DNA of 64,000 bases, taken from Ardenticatenaceae bacterium (lineage in GTDB: Bacteria; Chloroflexota; Anaerolineae; Promineifilales; Promineifilaceae). Location: positions 1 to 64,000 of the forward strand of contig JACKBT010000017.1 of NCBI GenBank assembly GCA_020634415.1. The letters run 5' to 3'. Position numbers and translations under genes: made by a program. Positions 34,456-43,039 of this stretch are shown here, one piece after another. Every line of letters starts with the position of its first letter. Within the stretch, counting starts at the first letter, position 1. The notes under the pieces are model-generated. The model did no database searches. It saw only the letters and a list, made by a program, of their open reading frames with translations, and had not been told where the DNA came from.

Positions 34456-36561
34456 TCATTCCATGCCTGCCACCGCCTCTGTCACCCAGGCATAGGTCTT
34501 GCCATTCTTGAAGCCATACACCTGACGACAAATACGATTTTTACTCATCCCCCTGTTGTATAGCTGCTGCATGTATTGCTGCTCAGCCGGGGTGGGCGGT
34601 CTATCATGGCTAAAGGGGATTTGGGGATTTAGAACCAGTTCTGGTTCTGGGATAAAGTCTGGTTCCAGGGGGACAGAACTGGTTTGAACCGGTGCTAGCG
34701 GTTCTACTGGTTCCAGGTTTTGCGAGACCAGCAGCCAATCTTGACAGGTAACAGGCGGCACTGGATGTTGAGTCAGAAAAGCAGTGAGGTCGTGGTCACT
34801 AGGGTTAGCCGCCGTGCCCTGTTCCAACTGACTGCCTAACATGGCTAAGAACTGACCTTCGCCTAAGCTCTCGGCCCCATCAGTGTCTAGGACAGCCCGA
34901 GAGATATTGGCTTTGGCCACGCGAAAACTGATACGAGCATTGCACTGCTCACGCCAGTTGAGACCAGGGCCGAGGATACGATAGGTGGGGTCAGTCAAAG
35001 CCCCAATGCTGCCCATCGAGAGTTTGCGAGCCCGGCTAGCATAGGTAGCCAACAGCCCCCAGAACTGTCGCTGCTCCCGACTGGACATGAGCATAGCCAG
35101 GGAGAGGACTTCATCAATGACGATGAGGACAGGTGGCCCACTGCGGAGGTGGTCGGGTAAACGGCTCCATTCGGAGACACGAGCTTGGCGCAAGATATTT
35201 TCACGGCGGGCCATTTCGCCGAGGGCCGATTGAAGTAGTTGCATATAGGTGTGGGCCTGACCATGCATGATGAAGGCATTGGGGTGGTCATAGAAAGGAC
35301 TGAAATCGGCGGCCGATTCATTGAGCAGCACCACCACCGCACCCTGGGCCAGGGCTTGCGCCACCATCGGGCGTAAGGCACGCCGTGTTTTACCGGCTCC
35401 ACTAGAACCGGATAACAAGATATGAGGCGTGTAAGCCAAATTCAGACGGATGACCCCTTGCAGGCCCATACCCAAGACCAGCCCATTGCCAGTGTGCGCT
35501 TGGAGGGTGGGCCAGCTGATGGGTAAGGGTAGTTGTTCCCTGTCAGCTAAAAAGCTCTCTGGGGGCAGCGTAGGCTCTTGTAGGGGGGTGTTTGGCGGAG
35601 GGGACGCATATTGGATGGACTCAGAACTAGACAAAGGGCCAAGATGACGTTCTCTATTTATCTGGTCTGGCAATCTGGGCGGATGACCAGGGGCATGGCG
35701 GGCTTGTTCCATTAAGGTACGCAGCACGCCCCCGGTGACCAGGGTTTGTATTTCCTCCGCTGTCAAGTCGGGCATAGTGACCTGACCTTGTTCATCAATG
35801 ATGAGGCTGGCCTGATGCATTCGTAACGGATCTGTCACGATGAGCTGACCATTGTGAGCCGACAGGAGGAGCACGTTGCCGTGTTGACCATAACGCACCA
35901 AGCCCAGACGGTTGACCAGGATGGGGATGATTTTCCAGAAGAAGAGGATTAATAAAGTGGCGGCGGCGAGACTGGCTAAACCCAGCATGATGGTGACAGC
36001 CAGGGTGACTATCTGTTCTCTACGGGCAGCCGCCAGCGCTTGCTCTAGTTCGGCCGCTTGGCGTGTGGCCTGGAGAGAATCCACTGTGGCTAAAGCCGAG
36101 GCGGTGCTGGTCGCGGCTGCATTTTGTTGGACTTGGGCGGTTATAGTCGTGTTGGCCCGTTCGGTCGCGGCTACGGCAGTTGCTTGCACTTGTTGGGTGG
36201 CAGCCATGAAGGTTTCTTGGGCCTGGACGGTAGCACTATCGGCGGTGAGGGCCAGGTTGAGAGCATTGAGGGTTTGTTGGGCTTGGCTGGTAGCGGTGTT
36301 GGCTTGAGCTGTCAATTGTATCTCAAAGGCGACGGCTTGTTGGGTCAAGTTACGCGCATCCAGGGTGGCGGCGGCATCGCGCAGGTATTGGTCAGCTTGA
36401 GCCGTAGCGATGAGGGCAGGGTTGGCGGTGGCTTCGCCGACAACGGCACTGGCAGCCGAGGGGGGAGTGGTGCAGGCGATGAAGAGAGAGGCCAGATAAC
36501 CATATAGGCAGACAAAAATCACCCACTGTTTAGGTTGAACGAATCGCTTCTTGGGGGACAT
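34456..36561 (-). CDS. membrane DNA-pump ATPase with long extracytoplasmic coiled region
   Basis: 701 residues in four parts. (1) Residues 12-30 form a signal or lipoprotein signal (VIFVCLYGYLASLFIAC, possible lipid site Cys30). (2) Residues about 40-183 are Ala/Thr/Gln-rich with repeated TATAQA/ATAVAAT-type steps, a probable outside coiled region. (3) A membrane span at about 184-212. (4) An inside FtsK/HerA-like ATPase with Walker A LLSGSSGAGKTRRA (382-395) and Walker B VLIVIDEVLSLAML. The last 45 residues form a helix-turn-helix (PAEQQYMQQLYNRGMSKNRICRQVYGFKNG), as the gamma domain does in FtsK. ATG 36561 lies 4 bp after the stop of 36566-37468, so the two are coupled. Third pump of the element; likely the transfer motor. 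Confidence 0.82.
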   Translation of the reverse strand: MSPKKRFVQPKQWVIFVCLYGYLASLFIACTTPPSAASAVVGEATANPALIATAQADQYLRDAAATLDARNLTQQAVAFEIQLTAQANTATSQAQQTLNALNLALTADSATVQAQETFMAATQQVQATAVAATERANTTITAQVQQNAAATSTASALATVDSLQATRQAAELEQALAAARREQIVTLAVTIMLGLASLAAATLLILFFWKIIPILVNRLGLVRYGQHGNVLLLSAHNGQLIVTDPLRMHQASLIIDEQGQVTMPDLTAEEIQTLVTGGVLRTLMEQARHAPGHPPRLPDQINRERHLGPLSSSESIQYASPPPNTPLQEPTLPPESFLADREQLPLPISWPTLQAHTGNGLVLGMGLQGVIRLNLAYTPHILLSGSSGAGKTRRALRPMVAQALAQGAVVVLLNESAADFSPFYDHPNAFIMHGQAHTYMQLLQSALGEMARRENILRQARVSEWSRLPDHLRSGPPVLIVIDEVLSLAMLMSSREQRQFWGLLATYASRARKLSMGSIGALTDPTYRILGPGLNWREQCNARISFRVAKANISRAVLDTDGAESLGEGQFLAMLGSQLEQGTAANPSDHDLTAFLTQHPVPPVTCQDWLLVSQNLEPVEPLAPVQTSSVPLEPDFIPEPELVLNPQIPFSHDRPPTPAEQQYMQQLYNRGMSKNRICRQVYGFKNGKTYAWVTEAVAGME

Positions 36562-36565
36562 GGGA

Positions 36566-37468
36566 CTACCCTCCTTGTCTGCCGTTGAGTTGGGCTTTCA
36601 AGCGGGAAACGGTGCTTTCACTGGTTTGATGGCGGCTGGCAATCTCTGTCTGGGTCAGGTCATCGCCTGCCAGCAGCTTGCCAATGTCTTGCACCAGAGG
36701 ATTGAAGGTTTGCAGGATGCGTTCACTTTCTTGCAGGCTGGCAAGCTGACTTTCCAATTGTTGATTGCTTCTGTCCAATTCTGCATTTTGTTTTTCCAGC
36801 CGACCGAGACGAGTCTCGAGCGGTTGCAGTTTGGCCGTTAGTTCTGCCACCTGGTTTTCAAGGGTTGTGTTCGTCTTGCCAACCACTTCCAGTTTGTGTA
36901 AGGCTTCTTGCAGGTCATGGTGCCATCTTTCCGCTTGGGTTTGCCATATTTGCAGTTGCTGCCGCAGTTGAGTGAGGATGCCTGCTTTGCGGGAGTGGAG
37001 CATCATCTCCAGGCCACTGCCGATATACATGATGGCCGCCACAGCATAAGACAGCAAACCTGCCAGACGAATAGTGCTGTTATTGTCGAAAGTGATGATG
37101 GCAATGGCCCCCGATGCCAGGTAGATGCCGGTTAGCACTGCTGCTGTGATAAAGCCTGTCAGGGCTTCACGGTCGCCTTCGCGCCAGGTGGCGAAGAAGT
37201 CCAAAGCGGTATGGGCTACTTTGACTCCTGTAGCTTCCAGAGCAATAGCCAGCGCAATGGCGACGGTCATGGCCCCGGCCTGACCGATGAGGGGGACAAG
37301 GGCTTTGTGGCTGGCGAAGGCAAACATGAGGGCTGGCGGCAGGGCGGCACAGATGAGGCCGAGGGTGCCGGACACACTCATGAAGGTGTGTCGTGCTTCT
37401 TGCATGTATCGTTCTACAGTTGTGGCAAAGGGGTGTGGTTCGTAGGGAACCATCTGTTTGTCTTGCAT
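36566..37468 (-). CDS. membrane coiled-coil protein with C-terminal helix-turn-helix, 300 aa
   Basis: Start set at ATG 37468 (MQDKQMVPYEPHPF) because GGAGAG lies 6 bases before it; an upstream ATG adds 16 residues. Four to five membrane spans fall within residues about 30-165 (TLGLICAALPPALMFAFA, AGAMTVAIALAIALEATG, GFITAAVLTGIYLASGAIAII, AGLLSYAVAAIMYIG). A long coiled coil follows (about 185-260, LENQVAELTAKLQPLETRLGRLEKQN...). The last 40 residues are a helix-turn-helix (LTQTEIASRHQTSESTVSRLKAQL). It is the first gene of a two-gene unit with the pump. It would tether DNA to the membrane beside that pump; this role is inference. Confidence 0.8.
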   Translation of the reverse strand: MQDKQMVPYEPHPFATTVERYMQEARHTFMSVSGTLGLICAALPPALMFAFASHKALVPLIGQAGAMTVAIALAIALEATGVKVAHTALDFFATWREGDREALTGFITAAVLTGIYLASGAIAIITFDNNSTIRLAGLLSYAVAAIMYIGSGLEMMLHSRKAGILTQLRQQLQIWQTQAERWHHDLQEALHKLEVVGKTNTTLENQVAELTAKLQPLETRLGRLEKQNAELDRSNQQLESQLASLQESERILQTFNPLVQDIGKLLAGDDLTQTEIASRHQTSESTVSRLKAQLNGRQGG

Positions 37469-37506
37469 CGGAATCTCTCCTGAGCCGCTTTTTGCCAGAA
37501 ACAAAA

Positions 37507-37535
37507 AACCGCCCACTGGTAGCCGGTAGGCGGTT
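37507..37535 (-). terminator. hairpin with T run in the leader of the membrane-pump operon
   Basis: On the minus strand, arms AACCGCC and GGCGGTT enclose 15 bases and are followed by TTTTTGTTT. It sits 40 bp upstream of ATG 37468, so it is either the end of an upstream leftward RNA or an attenuator. Confidence 0.7.
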
Positions 37536-37595
37536 AGAGATGCCGATGGTACAATACGACACTGGGCCTGGCCGCCTGTTCGGCTAGGTTTTTAG

Positions 37596-37623
37596 CCGTT
37601 GTCGTGTGACGGCACGACAACGG
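37596..37623. repeat. perfect 11-bp inverted repeat
   Basis: CCGTTGTCGTG (37596-37606) and CACGACAACGG (37613-37623) with a 6-base loop, in the divergent region between the membrane-pump operon and the excisionase-like gene. May be an operator or att arm site. Confidence 0.7.
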
Positions 37624-37709
37624 TATTTCTTAGTTTTATCTATTTTGATCTGGATTTTGTGCCAGATTGCTAGCTTTGATTTACTCCTATTACCTTTTAT
37701 AATCAATTT

Positions 37710-37937
37710 ATGTCCGACGATGTCAACGATAAAAACAGTCTAATCTCCTTAGGTGATGCCGCTGAAATTTTTGGCTTTTCTGCTGATTATCTGCGCAATC
37801 TTGCTCAAAGAAATCGGTTGAAAGCTCAAAAAATTGGCGGCATATGGTTAACTACTCGTGCCAATGTTGAAGAATATATAGAAAGTCGCCAGAAACGCGG
37901 AGCATATCGTGACGACATAGACTCTGAAAGCAATTGA
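37710..37937 (+). CDS. excisionase-like helix-turn-helix protein, 75 aa
   Basis: MerR/Xis-type protein: ISLGDAAEIFGFSADYLRNLAQRNRLKAQKIGGIWLTTRANVEEYIESRQ (about residues 12-62), the usual 'L--AA---g-s---lr-l---grl-a-kiGg-W-tt---v--Yi' pattern. The ATG has no clear ribosome binding site, so it may be made from a leaderless message. Placed 310 bp before the large serine recombinase, the normal position for a recombination directionality factor. Confidence 0.82.
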   Translation: MSDDVNDKNSLISLGDAAEIFGFSADYLRNLAQRNRLKAQKIGGIWLTTRANVEEYIESRQKRGAYRDDIDSESN

Positions 37938-38247
37938 CAACAGTTCGTTTGCGAACTATAATCACAGTATAATCTAATAGCACTAAAAACGCAACATGGG
38001 CTTAGGTGCGTCAACACCTAGCCCATGTCTACCCAAGACCTGATGTGGCAGGCACCGGGCTGATTTTATTTTATCAACAGCTATCTATTGTGGGTAGCTT
38101 GTTAATTGATATATCAGCTAGAGCCGCTTCTCAGGTTTGAGGAGCGGCTTTTTGTTTATTCAAATGGTTTTGCAGAAAGGATAAGTAACAAGAAGAAATA
38201 TCAAAACAAATATTTAGTTCAGCCATATTCAGGCTGGAAAGGAGCAT
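37938..38247. other. hairpin-rich leader of the recombinase gene
   Basis: Two strong hairpins: ACATGGGCTTAGGTG/CACCTAGCCCATGT (37994-38028) and AGCCGCTTCTC/GAGGAGCGGCT (38122-38149), the second followed by TTTTTG and thus a Rho-independent terminator. Ribosome binding site GGAAAGGAG directly precedes ATG 38248. A terminator between the excisionase and recombinase genes suggests separate control. Confidence 0.65.
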
Positions 38248-39975
38248 ATGTCCAATGGCGAGACAGAAAAAAATACAACTCAGCAACCCCAATTCTTTTT
38301 AGCACCCAATGCGGATGCATTTAAAGATCATCCACTTATTAAGTTACGTTTGAGTCCAGATTTGAGAAAAAAGAAAAATAAGGAAAAAAGGAAGATAAAG
38401 ATGAGATACGCAGCTTACACACGAATTAGTTCAGACGAGCAGATTGGTAATTATTCGATAGATGCCCAAAAGCGAGCCATAGAAGCCTGGGTGATTACTC
38501 AAGGTGGAATATTGGCAAATGTCTATGTTGATGAAGGTTACTCTGGTCGAACAGCTGATCGCCCTGCATTCAAAAAGCTACGAAATGATGCCAGAAAGCG
38601 TAAATTTGATGCGATTGTTGTTCACAAATTTGATAGGTTTGCCCGTAATCGCACAGATGCCATAGCGATCAAATCGTTACTGCGTCATGACTATGGCATC
38701 AAGGTTTTTTCAGTCAGTGAGCCATCCGAGGATAGTGATGGCCCAATGGGCGCACTGATTGAAGGAATTATGGAATCTGTGGCAGATTGGTACAGCCAGA
38801 ATTTGGGTGCCGAGACTGCTAAAGGAAAGAAAGAGCGAAGTCATCAAGGCATCCACAATAACCGAGCACCATTTGGAATGAAGAAGAACAAAGACAAGGT
38901 TCTCGTTCCAGATGAAACTGAATTACCTGGATTAATCCTTGCCTTTGAAAGCTATGCAACTGGTAAATACAGTGACAAGGATATAGCCCATTTACTGAAT
39001 CAACGTGGCTATAAAAGCAAAACAGGTCGGCCGTTTTCAAAAGATACTATCCGAAGTATGCTACAAAACCGCACCTATCTAGGTGAAATCAAGTATCAAA
39101 AGTACAAACGACACGCAAACGGTAAACGCTCATTTGAAGCTCCTATTGAACTGTTTGAGGGTCAGCACGAAGCGGTAATTGATGTAGAGTTATTTGAAAA
39201 GTGCCAAGAGGTGAGAGCAGGGCGGAGATCACACCGCCAAGCAACAAAGCGATTTAACCATTATTTGTTACGCAATTTAGTTTATTGCTATCGCTGTTGT
39301 AGTAACCCACCTGAGGGCAAAACGTTCCAGTATTATGGTAAAATGCGAGGTCAGTCCCAATGGAATGGTAATCACCTTTATTATCGCTGTCGTGCTTCTG
39401 ATTTAGGCTACGAATGTGAACAAAAAGGAGTTGTTGTAGACGACATTGATAATCAAGTAATTAATACTTTAATGACTTTGAAGCCCCCTAAGACTTGGCG
39501 TGAGGGTATAACCAAAACAATGAGTGAGCTTTTAGGTGAAAAGGGCCTCGAGGAACGACTAGATGAGATTCGGGCTATAATCAAACGAATGGACACTCGT
39601 TGGGATCATGGCTTTTTTGCCGATGAAGACGAATATATGCAACAACGAATAAAGCTACAACTCGAGTTGGAGCAACTTACGCCAGTGCCTATGAATGATT
39701 TAGAGCGTGCTGCTGATTTGTTAGAAAACTTTCAAATTCATTGGGAACAACTTCAGGGGGATCCAGAAGCCCAACATGAGTTGGTTAAGCTTATTGTGGA
39801 ACGAGTTTATGTGAAGGATGATAGATTAGTGGCGATGACACTACGTTCAAACTATCATTTAGTATTAGGCCATAACGGAAATGGGCCAACCTTTCACAAG
39901 GTTGACCCATTATACGCCCACGGGAGCGACGGGGTTCGAACCCGCGACCTCCGGCTTGACAGGCCGGCGTGCTGA
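38248..39975 (+). CDS. large serine recombinase (integrase of the element)
   Basis: 575 residues. After a 51-residue Lys-rich leader the catalytic domain begins RYAAYTRISSDEQ, with nucleophile Ser61, and continues to FDRFARNRTDAIAI and IMESVADWYSQNLG. The recombinase domain (about 205-330) has GMKKNKD..., SDKDIAHLLNQRGYKSKTGRPFSKDTIRSMLQNRTYLGEIKY. The zinc ribbon has YCYRCCSNPPEG and YYRCRAS...CEQKG. A coiled coil follows. GGAAAGGAG precedes the ATG. The last 18 residues (HGSDGVRTRDLRLDRPAC) are encoded by the antisense strand of the tRNA-Asp gene, so the stop depends on the integrated state. These enzymes join attP and attB in one direction and need a directionality factor for excision, probably 37710. 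Confidence 0.92.
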   Translation: MSNGETEKNTTQQPQFFLAPNADAFKDHPLIKLRLSPDLRKKKNKEKRKIKMRYAAYTRISSDEQIGNYSIDAQKRAIEAWVITQGGILANVYVDEGYSGRTADRPAFKKLRNDARKRKFDAIVVHKFDRFARNRTDAIAIKSLLRHDYGIKVFSVSEPSEDSDGPMGALIEGIMESVADWYSQNLGAETAKGKKERSHQGIHNNRAPFGMKKNKDKVLVPDETELPGLILAFESYATGKYSDKDIAHLLNQRGYKSKTGRPFSKDTIRSMLQNRTYLGEIKYQKYKRHANGKRSFEAPIELFEGQHEAVIDVELFEKCQEVRAGRRSHRQATKRFNHYLLRNLVYCYRCCSNPPEGKTFQYYGKMRGQSQWNGNHLYYRCRASDLGYECEQKGVVVDDIDNQVINTLMTLKPPKTWREGITKTMSELLGEKGLEERLDEIRAIIKRMDTRWDHGFFADEDEYMQQRIKLQLELEQLTPVPMNDLERAADLLENFQIHWEQLQGDPEAQHELVKLIVERVYVKDDRLVAMTLRSNYHLVLGHNGNGPTFHKVDPLYAHGSDGVRTRDLRLDRPAC

Positions 39976-39993
39976 CCGCTGCACCACGCCCCC
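39921..39993 (-). tRNA. tRNA-Asp (GTC)
   Basis: Full cloverleaf on the minus strand: acceptor GGGGGCG/CGCTCCC, D arm GTGC...GCAC, anticodon stem CCGGC/GCCGG with loop CTGTCAA (anticodon GTC), T arm GCGGG TTCGAAC CCCGT, discriminator G. CCA is not encoded. The 3' end faces the recombinase gene, which overlaps it; this is the usual placement for an integrase at a tRNA attachment site. I found no second copy of the 3' half elsewhere in the window by eye. Confidence 0.95.
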
Positions 39994-40040
39994 AAGCAGT
40001 CGAAATGTTATCAGATATTGAAGATTGTGTCAATAAAATC

Positions 40041-40049
40041 ACAATTCTG
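40041..40049. repeat. left target duplication of the MITE
   Basis: ACAATTCTG, repeated exactly at 40295-40303 after the MITE. Confidence 0.85.
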
Positions 40050-40294
40050 GGGTGAGCGTCAAAAATGGGTCTGTCATATTTAATGTCATAAGTAGAGGGC
40101 ATTTCTAGAAGAGGTAGGTCTTGATTTGTCATTCCGAACCGTCCTCGGTGAGGAATCCCGACGGACTTGTTGATCCGTCGGGATTCCTCGGAGGACCTCG
40201 GAATGACATAAGGGAGGTGTTGCCTCTTTGAAACATCTTTATTACAGGTCACAGTGAGAATGCTTTATGTTAGACTCAAAAGTGACGCTCACCC
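40050..40294. mobile_element. 245-bp MITE with GGGTGAGCGTCA ends
   Basis: Terminal inverted repeats GGGTGAGCGTCA (left 40050-40061; right end TGACGCTCACCC, 40283-40294), with weaker pairing continuing for about 20 bases. Flanked by 9-bp direct repeats ACAATTCTG (40041-40049, 40295-40303). No reading frame. Its centre is the hairpin repeat at 40127-40208. It would need a transposase supplied elsewhere; I do not recognise which family has these ends. Confidence 0.85.
40127..40208. repeat. REP-like hairpin, copy 1
   Basis: Outer arms TGTCATTCCGA and TCGGAATGACA, inner arms GAGGAATCCCGACGGA and TCCGTCGGGATTCCTC. A second diverged copy lies at 51424-51509. Copies with TGTCATTCCGA ends occur as dispersed repeats in many bacterial genomes (established in general terms). 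This copy lies within the MITE. Confidence 0.85.
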
Positions 40295-40296
40295 AC

Positions 40297-40306
40297 AATT
40301 CTGAGA
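40297..40306. repeat. left target duplication of ISAs1-family element
   Basis: AATTCTGAGA, repeated exactly at 41561-41570. It overlaps the MITE duplication at 40295-40303. Confidence 0.88.
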
Positions 40307-41560
40307 TAGGGCAATTGGGTATCTTATGTAAACAAGAAGAGGCGACAAAGTGGAAAAAACTGAGAGAATAGGGGTAAAAAAGGAAAAACCCCGTGAATAA
40401 CGAAGTCATAGCGACGATAAAAGAGCATTTTGGTCAGGTAAGAGACCCTCGCCAACCAGGCAAAGTAGAACATCCCTTAATAAACATCATCTTCATCACC
40501 ATCTGTGGGGTTCTTTGTGGAGCCAATAACTGGGTAGCCATTGAAGATTTCGGCAATGCCCAGAAAGAGTGGCTAGAGCAATACCTGAATTTAGAAAAAG
40601 GTATACCATCCCACGATACGTTGGGCAGTACCTTTGCCGTGCTAGACAGAGAACAATTCAGCCGAGGCTTTTTGAGTTGGATGCAAGCCGTCTGTGAATT
40701 GGTAGCAGGAATTGTGGCCATTGATGGCAAACAGCTGAGACGGTCACATGATAAGTCTGTGGGCAAAGGAGCTATCCATATGGTCAGTGCCTGGGGAGAA
40801 GCCAATGGTCTGGTTTTGGGGCAAGAGAAGGTAGCCGAAAAATCCAATGAAATTACGGCCATCCCGCTGTTGCTGGCGGCACTAGACTTAACCGGCTGTA
40901 TTGTGACCATAGACGCGATGGGTTGCCAGCGAGAGATAGCGGCCCAGATTGATGAGCAGGGTGGCGATTATGTCTTATCACTCAAGGACAACCAGGGGCA
41001 TCTCTATGAAGATGTGCAAGAGATGTTTGCCTATTTTCAGAAAATAGACTTTGTGGATGTCCAACATGATTACTGTCAAACGGTGGACAAAGGACATGGC
41101 CGCATTGAGATTCGAGAATGTTGGGCTTTCAACCCTCATGAGTGGCAAGATTATTTTCGCACCCTGGATAAGTGGCAGGGCTTGCAGTCAGTAGCGATGA
41201 TTCGTGCCCAAAGGGTCAGCGGTGACAAGACAACAGTGGAGACCCGTTTTGTCATTAGCAGCCTGACTGCCCAAGCCAAGCTCATTCTCCAGGCCAAGCG
41301 GCGTCATTGGGGTATTGAGAACAAACTCCATTGGGTGTTAGATGTCGCTTTTGCCGAGGACTTGTGTCGAGTTCGGCAAGGGTATGCAGCTGAGAATCTA
41401 GCTGTCATCCGCCATTTGGTTCTTAATCTGCTACGGCAGGACAAGAAGAGCAAGCTGGGCATTGAAAACAAGCGTTTGCGCTGTGGCTGGGATGCTCGCT
41501 ACCGAACTCAGATTCTTAAGGGCATCACTTCGTTATGTTAACTTTCATCCGATTGCCCTA
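40307..41560 (+). mobile_element. ISAs1-family insertion sequence, 1254 bp
   Basis: Complete element with ends TAGGGCAATTGGGTATC (left) and TAGGGCAATCGGATGAAAG (right, read on the minus strand), and one transposase gene. Flanked by perfect 10-bp duplications AATTCTGAGA, matching the 8-10 bp expected for the family. It landed at the left terminus of the ISKra4-family element. Confidence 0.92.
40393..41541 (+). CDS. ISAs1-family transposase
   Basis: 382-residue transposase, full family length, GTG start. It has the DDE_Tnp_1-associated N-terminus (HFGQVRDPRQPGKVEHPLINIIFITICGVLCGANNWVAIEDFG), then IVAIDGKQLRRSHDK (first catalytic D), GCIVTIDAMGCQREIAAQI (second D) and HWGIENKLHWVLDVAFAEDLCRVRQGYAAENLAVIRH (catalytic E). 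No frameshift or stop is seen, so it should be active. Confidence 0.95.
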   Translation: MNNEVIATIKEHFGQVRDPRQPGKVEHPLINIIFITICGVLCGANNWVAIEDFGNAQKEWLEQYLNLEKGIPSHDTLGSTFAVLDREQFSRGFLSWMQAVCELVAGIVAIDGKQLRRSHDKSVGKGAIHMVSAWGEANGLVLGQEKVAEKSNEITAIPLLLAALDLTGCIVTIDAMGCQREIAAQIDEQGGDYVLSLKDNQGHLYEDVQEMFAYFQKIDFVDVQHDYCQTVDKGHGRIEIRECWAFNPHEWQDYFRTLDKWQGLQSVAMIRAQRVSGDKTTVETRFVISSLTAQAKLILQAKRRHWGIENKLHWVLDVAFAEDLCRVRQGYAAENLAVIRHLVLNLLRQDKKSKLGIENKRLRCGWDARYRTQILKGITSLC

Positions 41561-41570
41561 AATTCTGAGA
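41561..41570. repeat. right target duplication of ISAs1-family element
   Basis: AATTCTGAGA, identical to 40297-40306; its last bases also belong to the left end of the ISKra4-family element. Confidence 0.88.
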
Positions 41571-43039
41571 GTATAGCAACGAATCGTTGGGAGGGTTCTA
41601 CTGAGTTGCAATCCATACCTGCTCGAATCTGCCACTGTGCAATTCACTCAGGGCAGCCAACATGGGGTTGACATTCTCCCGACACCAGCCTCTACCCTGT
41701 CGTTTCATACGATGGTGGATCACATTGTTGATGCCGCTCTCTACTGAACCACTGCCAATCGGAAAGCCGACAATACGATATTGATGGTACTTCATTCTGT
41801 CCTGTTGTCGTTGAAAGTCACCAATGCTCATCTCAATGTCCTCTGGTTCCAGAGCCTGAGTTGCATCTACCCTTTCTAATTCGGCATTGACGGCTGATAA
41901 ACGTCCCATCCAGAGGTCATCCAACCGTTTTTCCACCCAATCAGCCCTTTCTGGTTTGTTGCCAATGGTTTGTTTGCCAATGTGCCACATTTTTTCAGCC
42001 GCATGAAACCAATCTACGATTTGAGTGGCATTAGGAAAGTTTTCTCCGGTGATGCGGTTGATCCATTGGGCACCATCGTTAGGTGAACTCACTTTGGGAC
42101 AATGGGGGATGTCTCGCCGTAATCCTTCCAGATATTGATGACGCCCCATTTCATCTGCATCCCACAGACCTGCCTGGTAGCTGTGTTTTTCCAACATCAT
42201 CTGCGGCTCGTATGGTTTGTATCTGCGGCCATCAGGATGTGCCCCTTTTTCGGTTTCCTTTTTCGGTCGTACAGCAGAGACCGTGACTAACTTTGCTTCT
42301 TTCCATCCCTCATCACGCACATGCACATATCCGCCATCTGTGGAAAGGCTGGCTTGTGTGGTGATGGATGCTATCTTTTCGAGTTCTGCTGGTTGTCGCA
42401 CATCAAAAACTGCTGCTGCTTCTCTCTCGCGCTTCTCATCCACCGCTTTGCCCCATCCCTGCGTCACTTGCCTTATCCCTTCTTTGGACATGCTGCAACC
42501 TGTCGCATCACTGAATAATTCAGCTCCCAGCTCAAACGACTTTGATTGCAACCCCTGTCTTACGGCCACTCGTGCTGCCCCCGGTGTCCAATGGTCTTGT
42601 CGTCATTTCAATCATCTATCCAGGGGGAAAAAGCTTTTGTTCCTCACAAACTTCACATACATAGTAAGCCCGTTCCAATGTTGTTTCCCCTTCTATTCCA
42701 TACAATGTCTTGGGGCGATAGCTATTGAACTTCAGCCTTTGCCCGCATTGTTCGCACCTTGGTGCTTCCTCCGTTTTTCCCACATCACGGCCGTTTATCA
42801 TGATGCTCAACGATTCACCCATCATTTTTCGCCTTTCCTGTCGAGCCTGTTCTTCTATTTCTTCAAAACTTGCTTCTGGGTTTTGGTCGTACCAGCTTTC
42901 TAGTTCCTCGAACATTTCCTCTGCTTGTTTCATGAATGCAGCTTTTCGTTCTGCTCGTGTCATGGGTCGGGGCATTCGACTTATCCTTTCTGCTTTTGGC
43001 TTCCTAGTATCTCATCTCCAACAAATCGTTGCTATACTC
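41569..43039 (-). mobile_element. ISKra4-family insertion sequence, decayed transposase
   Basis: Terminal repeats GAGTATAGCAACGAATCGTT (left, from about 41569) and GAGTATAGCAACGATTTGTT (right end, read on the minus strand from 43039). CACAATTC follows the right end (43040-43047) and also occurs at 40040-40047, left of the MITE, which I read as its original target duplication now separated by two later insertions. Boundaries on the left are uncertain by a few bases. Confidence 0.8.
41598..42975 (-). pseudogene. ISKra4-family transposase, frameshifted
   Basis: Two fragments of one gene. The N-terminal piece (42975-42616, 119 aa) has MPRPMTRAERKAAF...CEQCGQRLKFNSYRPKTLYGIEGETTLERAYYVCEVCEEQKLFPP, with the CxxC pairs of the family. 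The C-terminal piece (42569-41598, 323 aa) has the DDE region: ASLSTDGGYVHVRDEGWKEAKL, then IVDWFHAAEKMWHIGK, then GFPIGSGSVESGINNVIHHRMKRQGRGW. Between them the frame shifts at the TTTTTCCCCC run and a TGA stands in the downstream frame, so a single slippage would not restore it. The transposase is probably dead. Confidence 0.85.

Noticed and set aside
20032..39993. Prophage
   Set aside because: No capsid, portal, terminase or tail genes; pumps, relaxation proteins and the tRNA-linked recombinase fit an integrative element better.
39966..40252. 153-codon open frame on the minus strand ending at 39791
   Set aside because: It runs through the tRNA-Asp gene and the MITE hairpin; no coding features.
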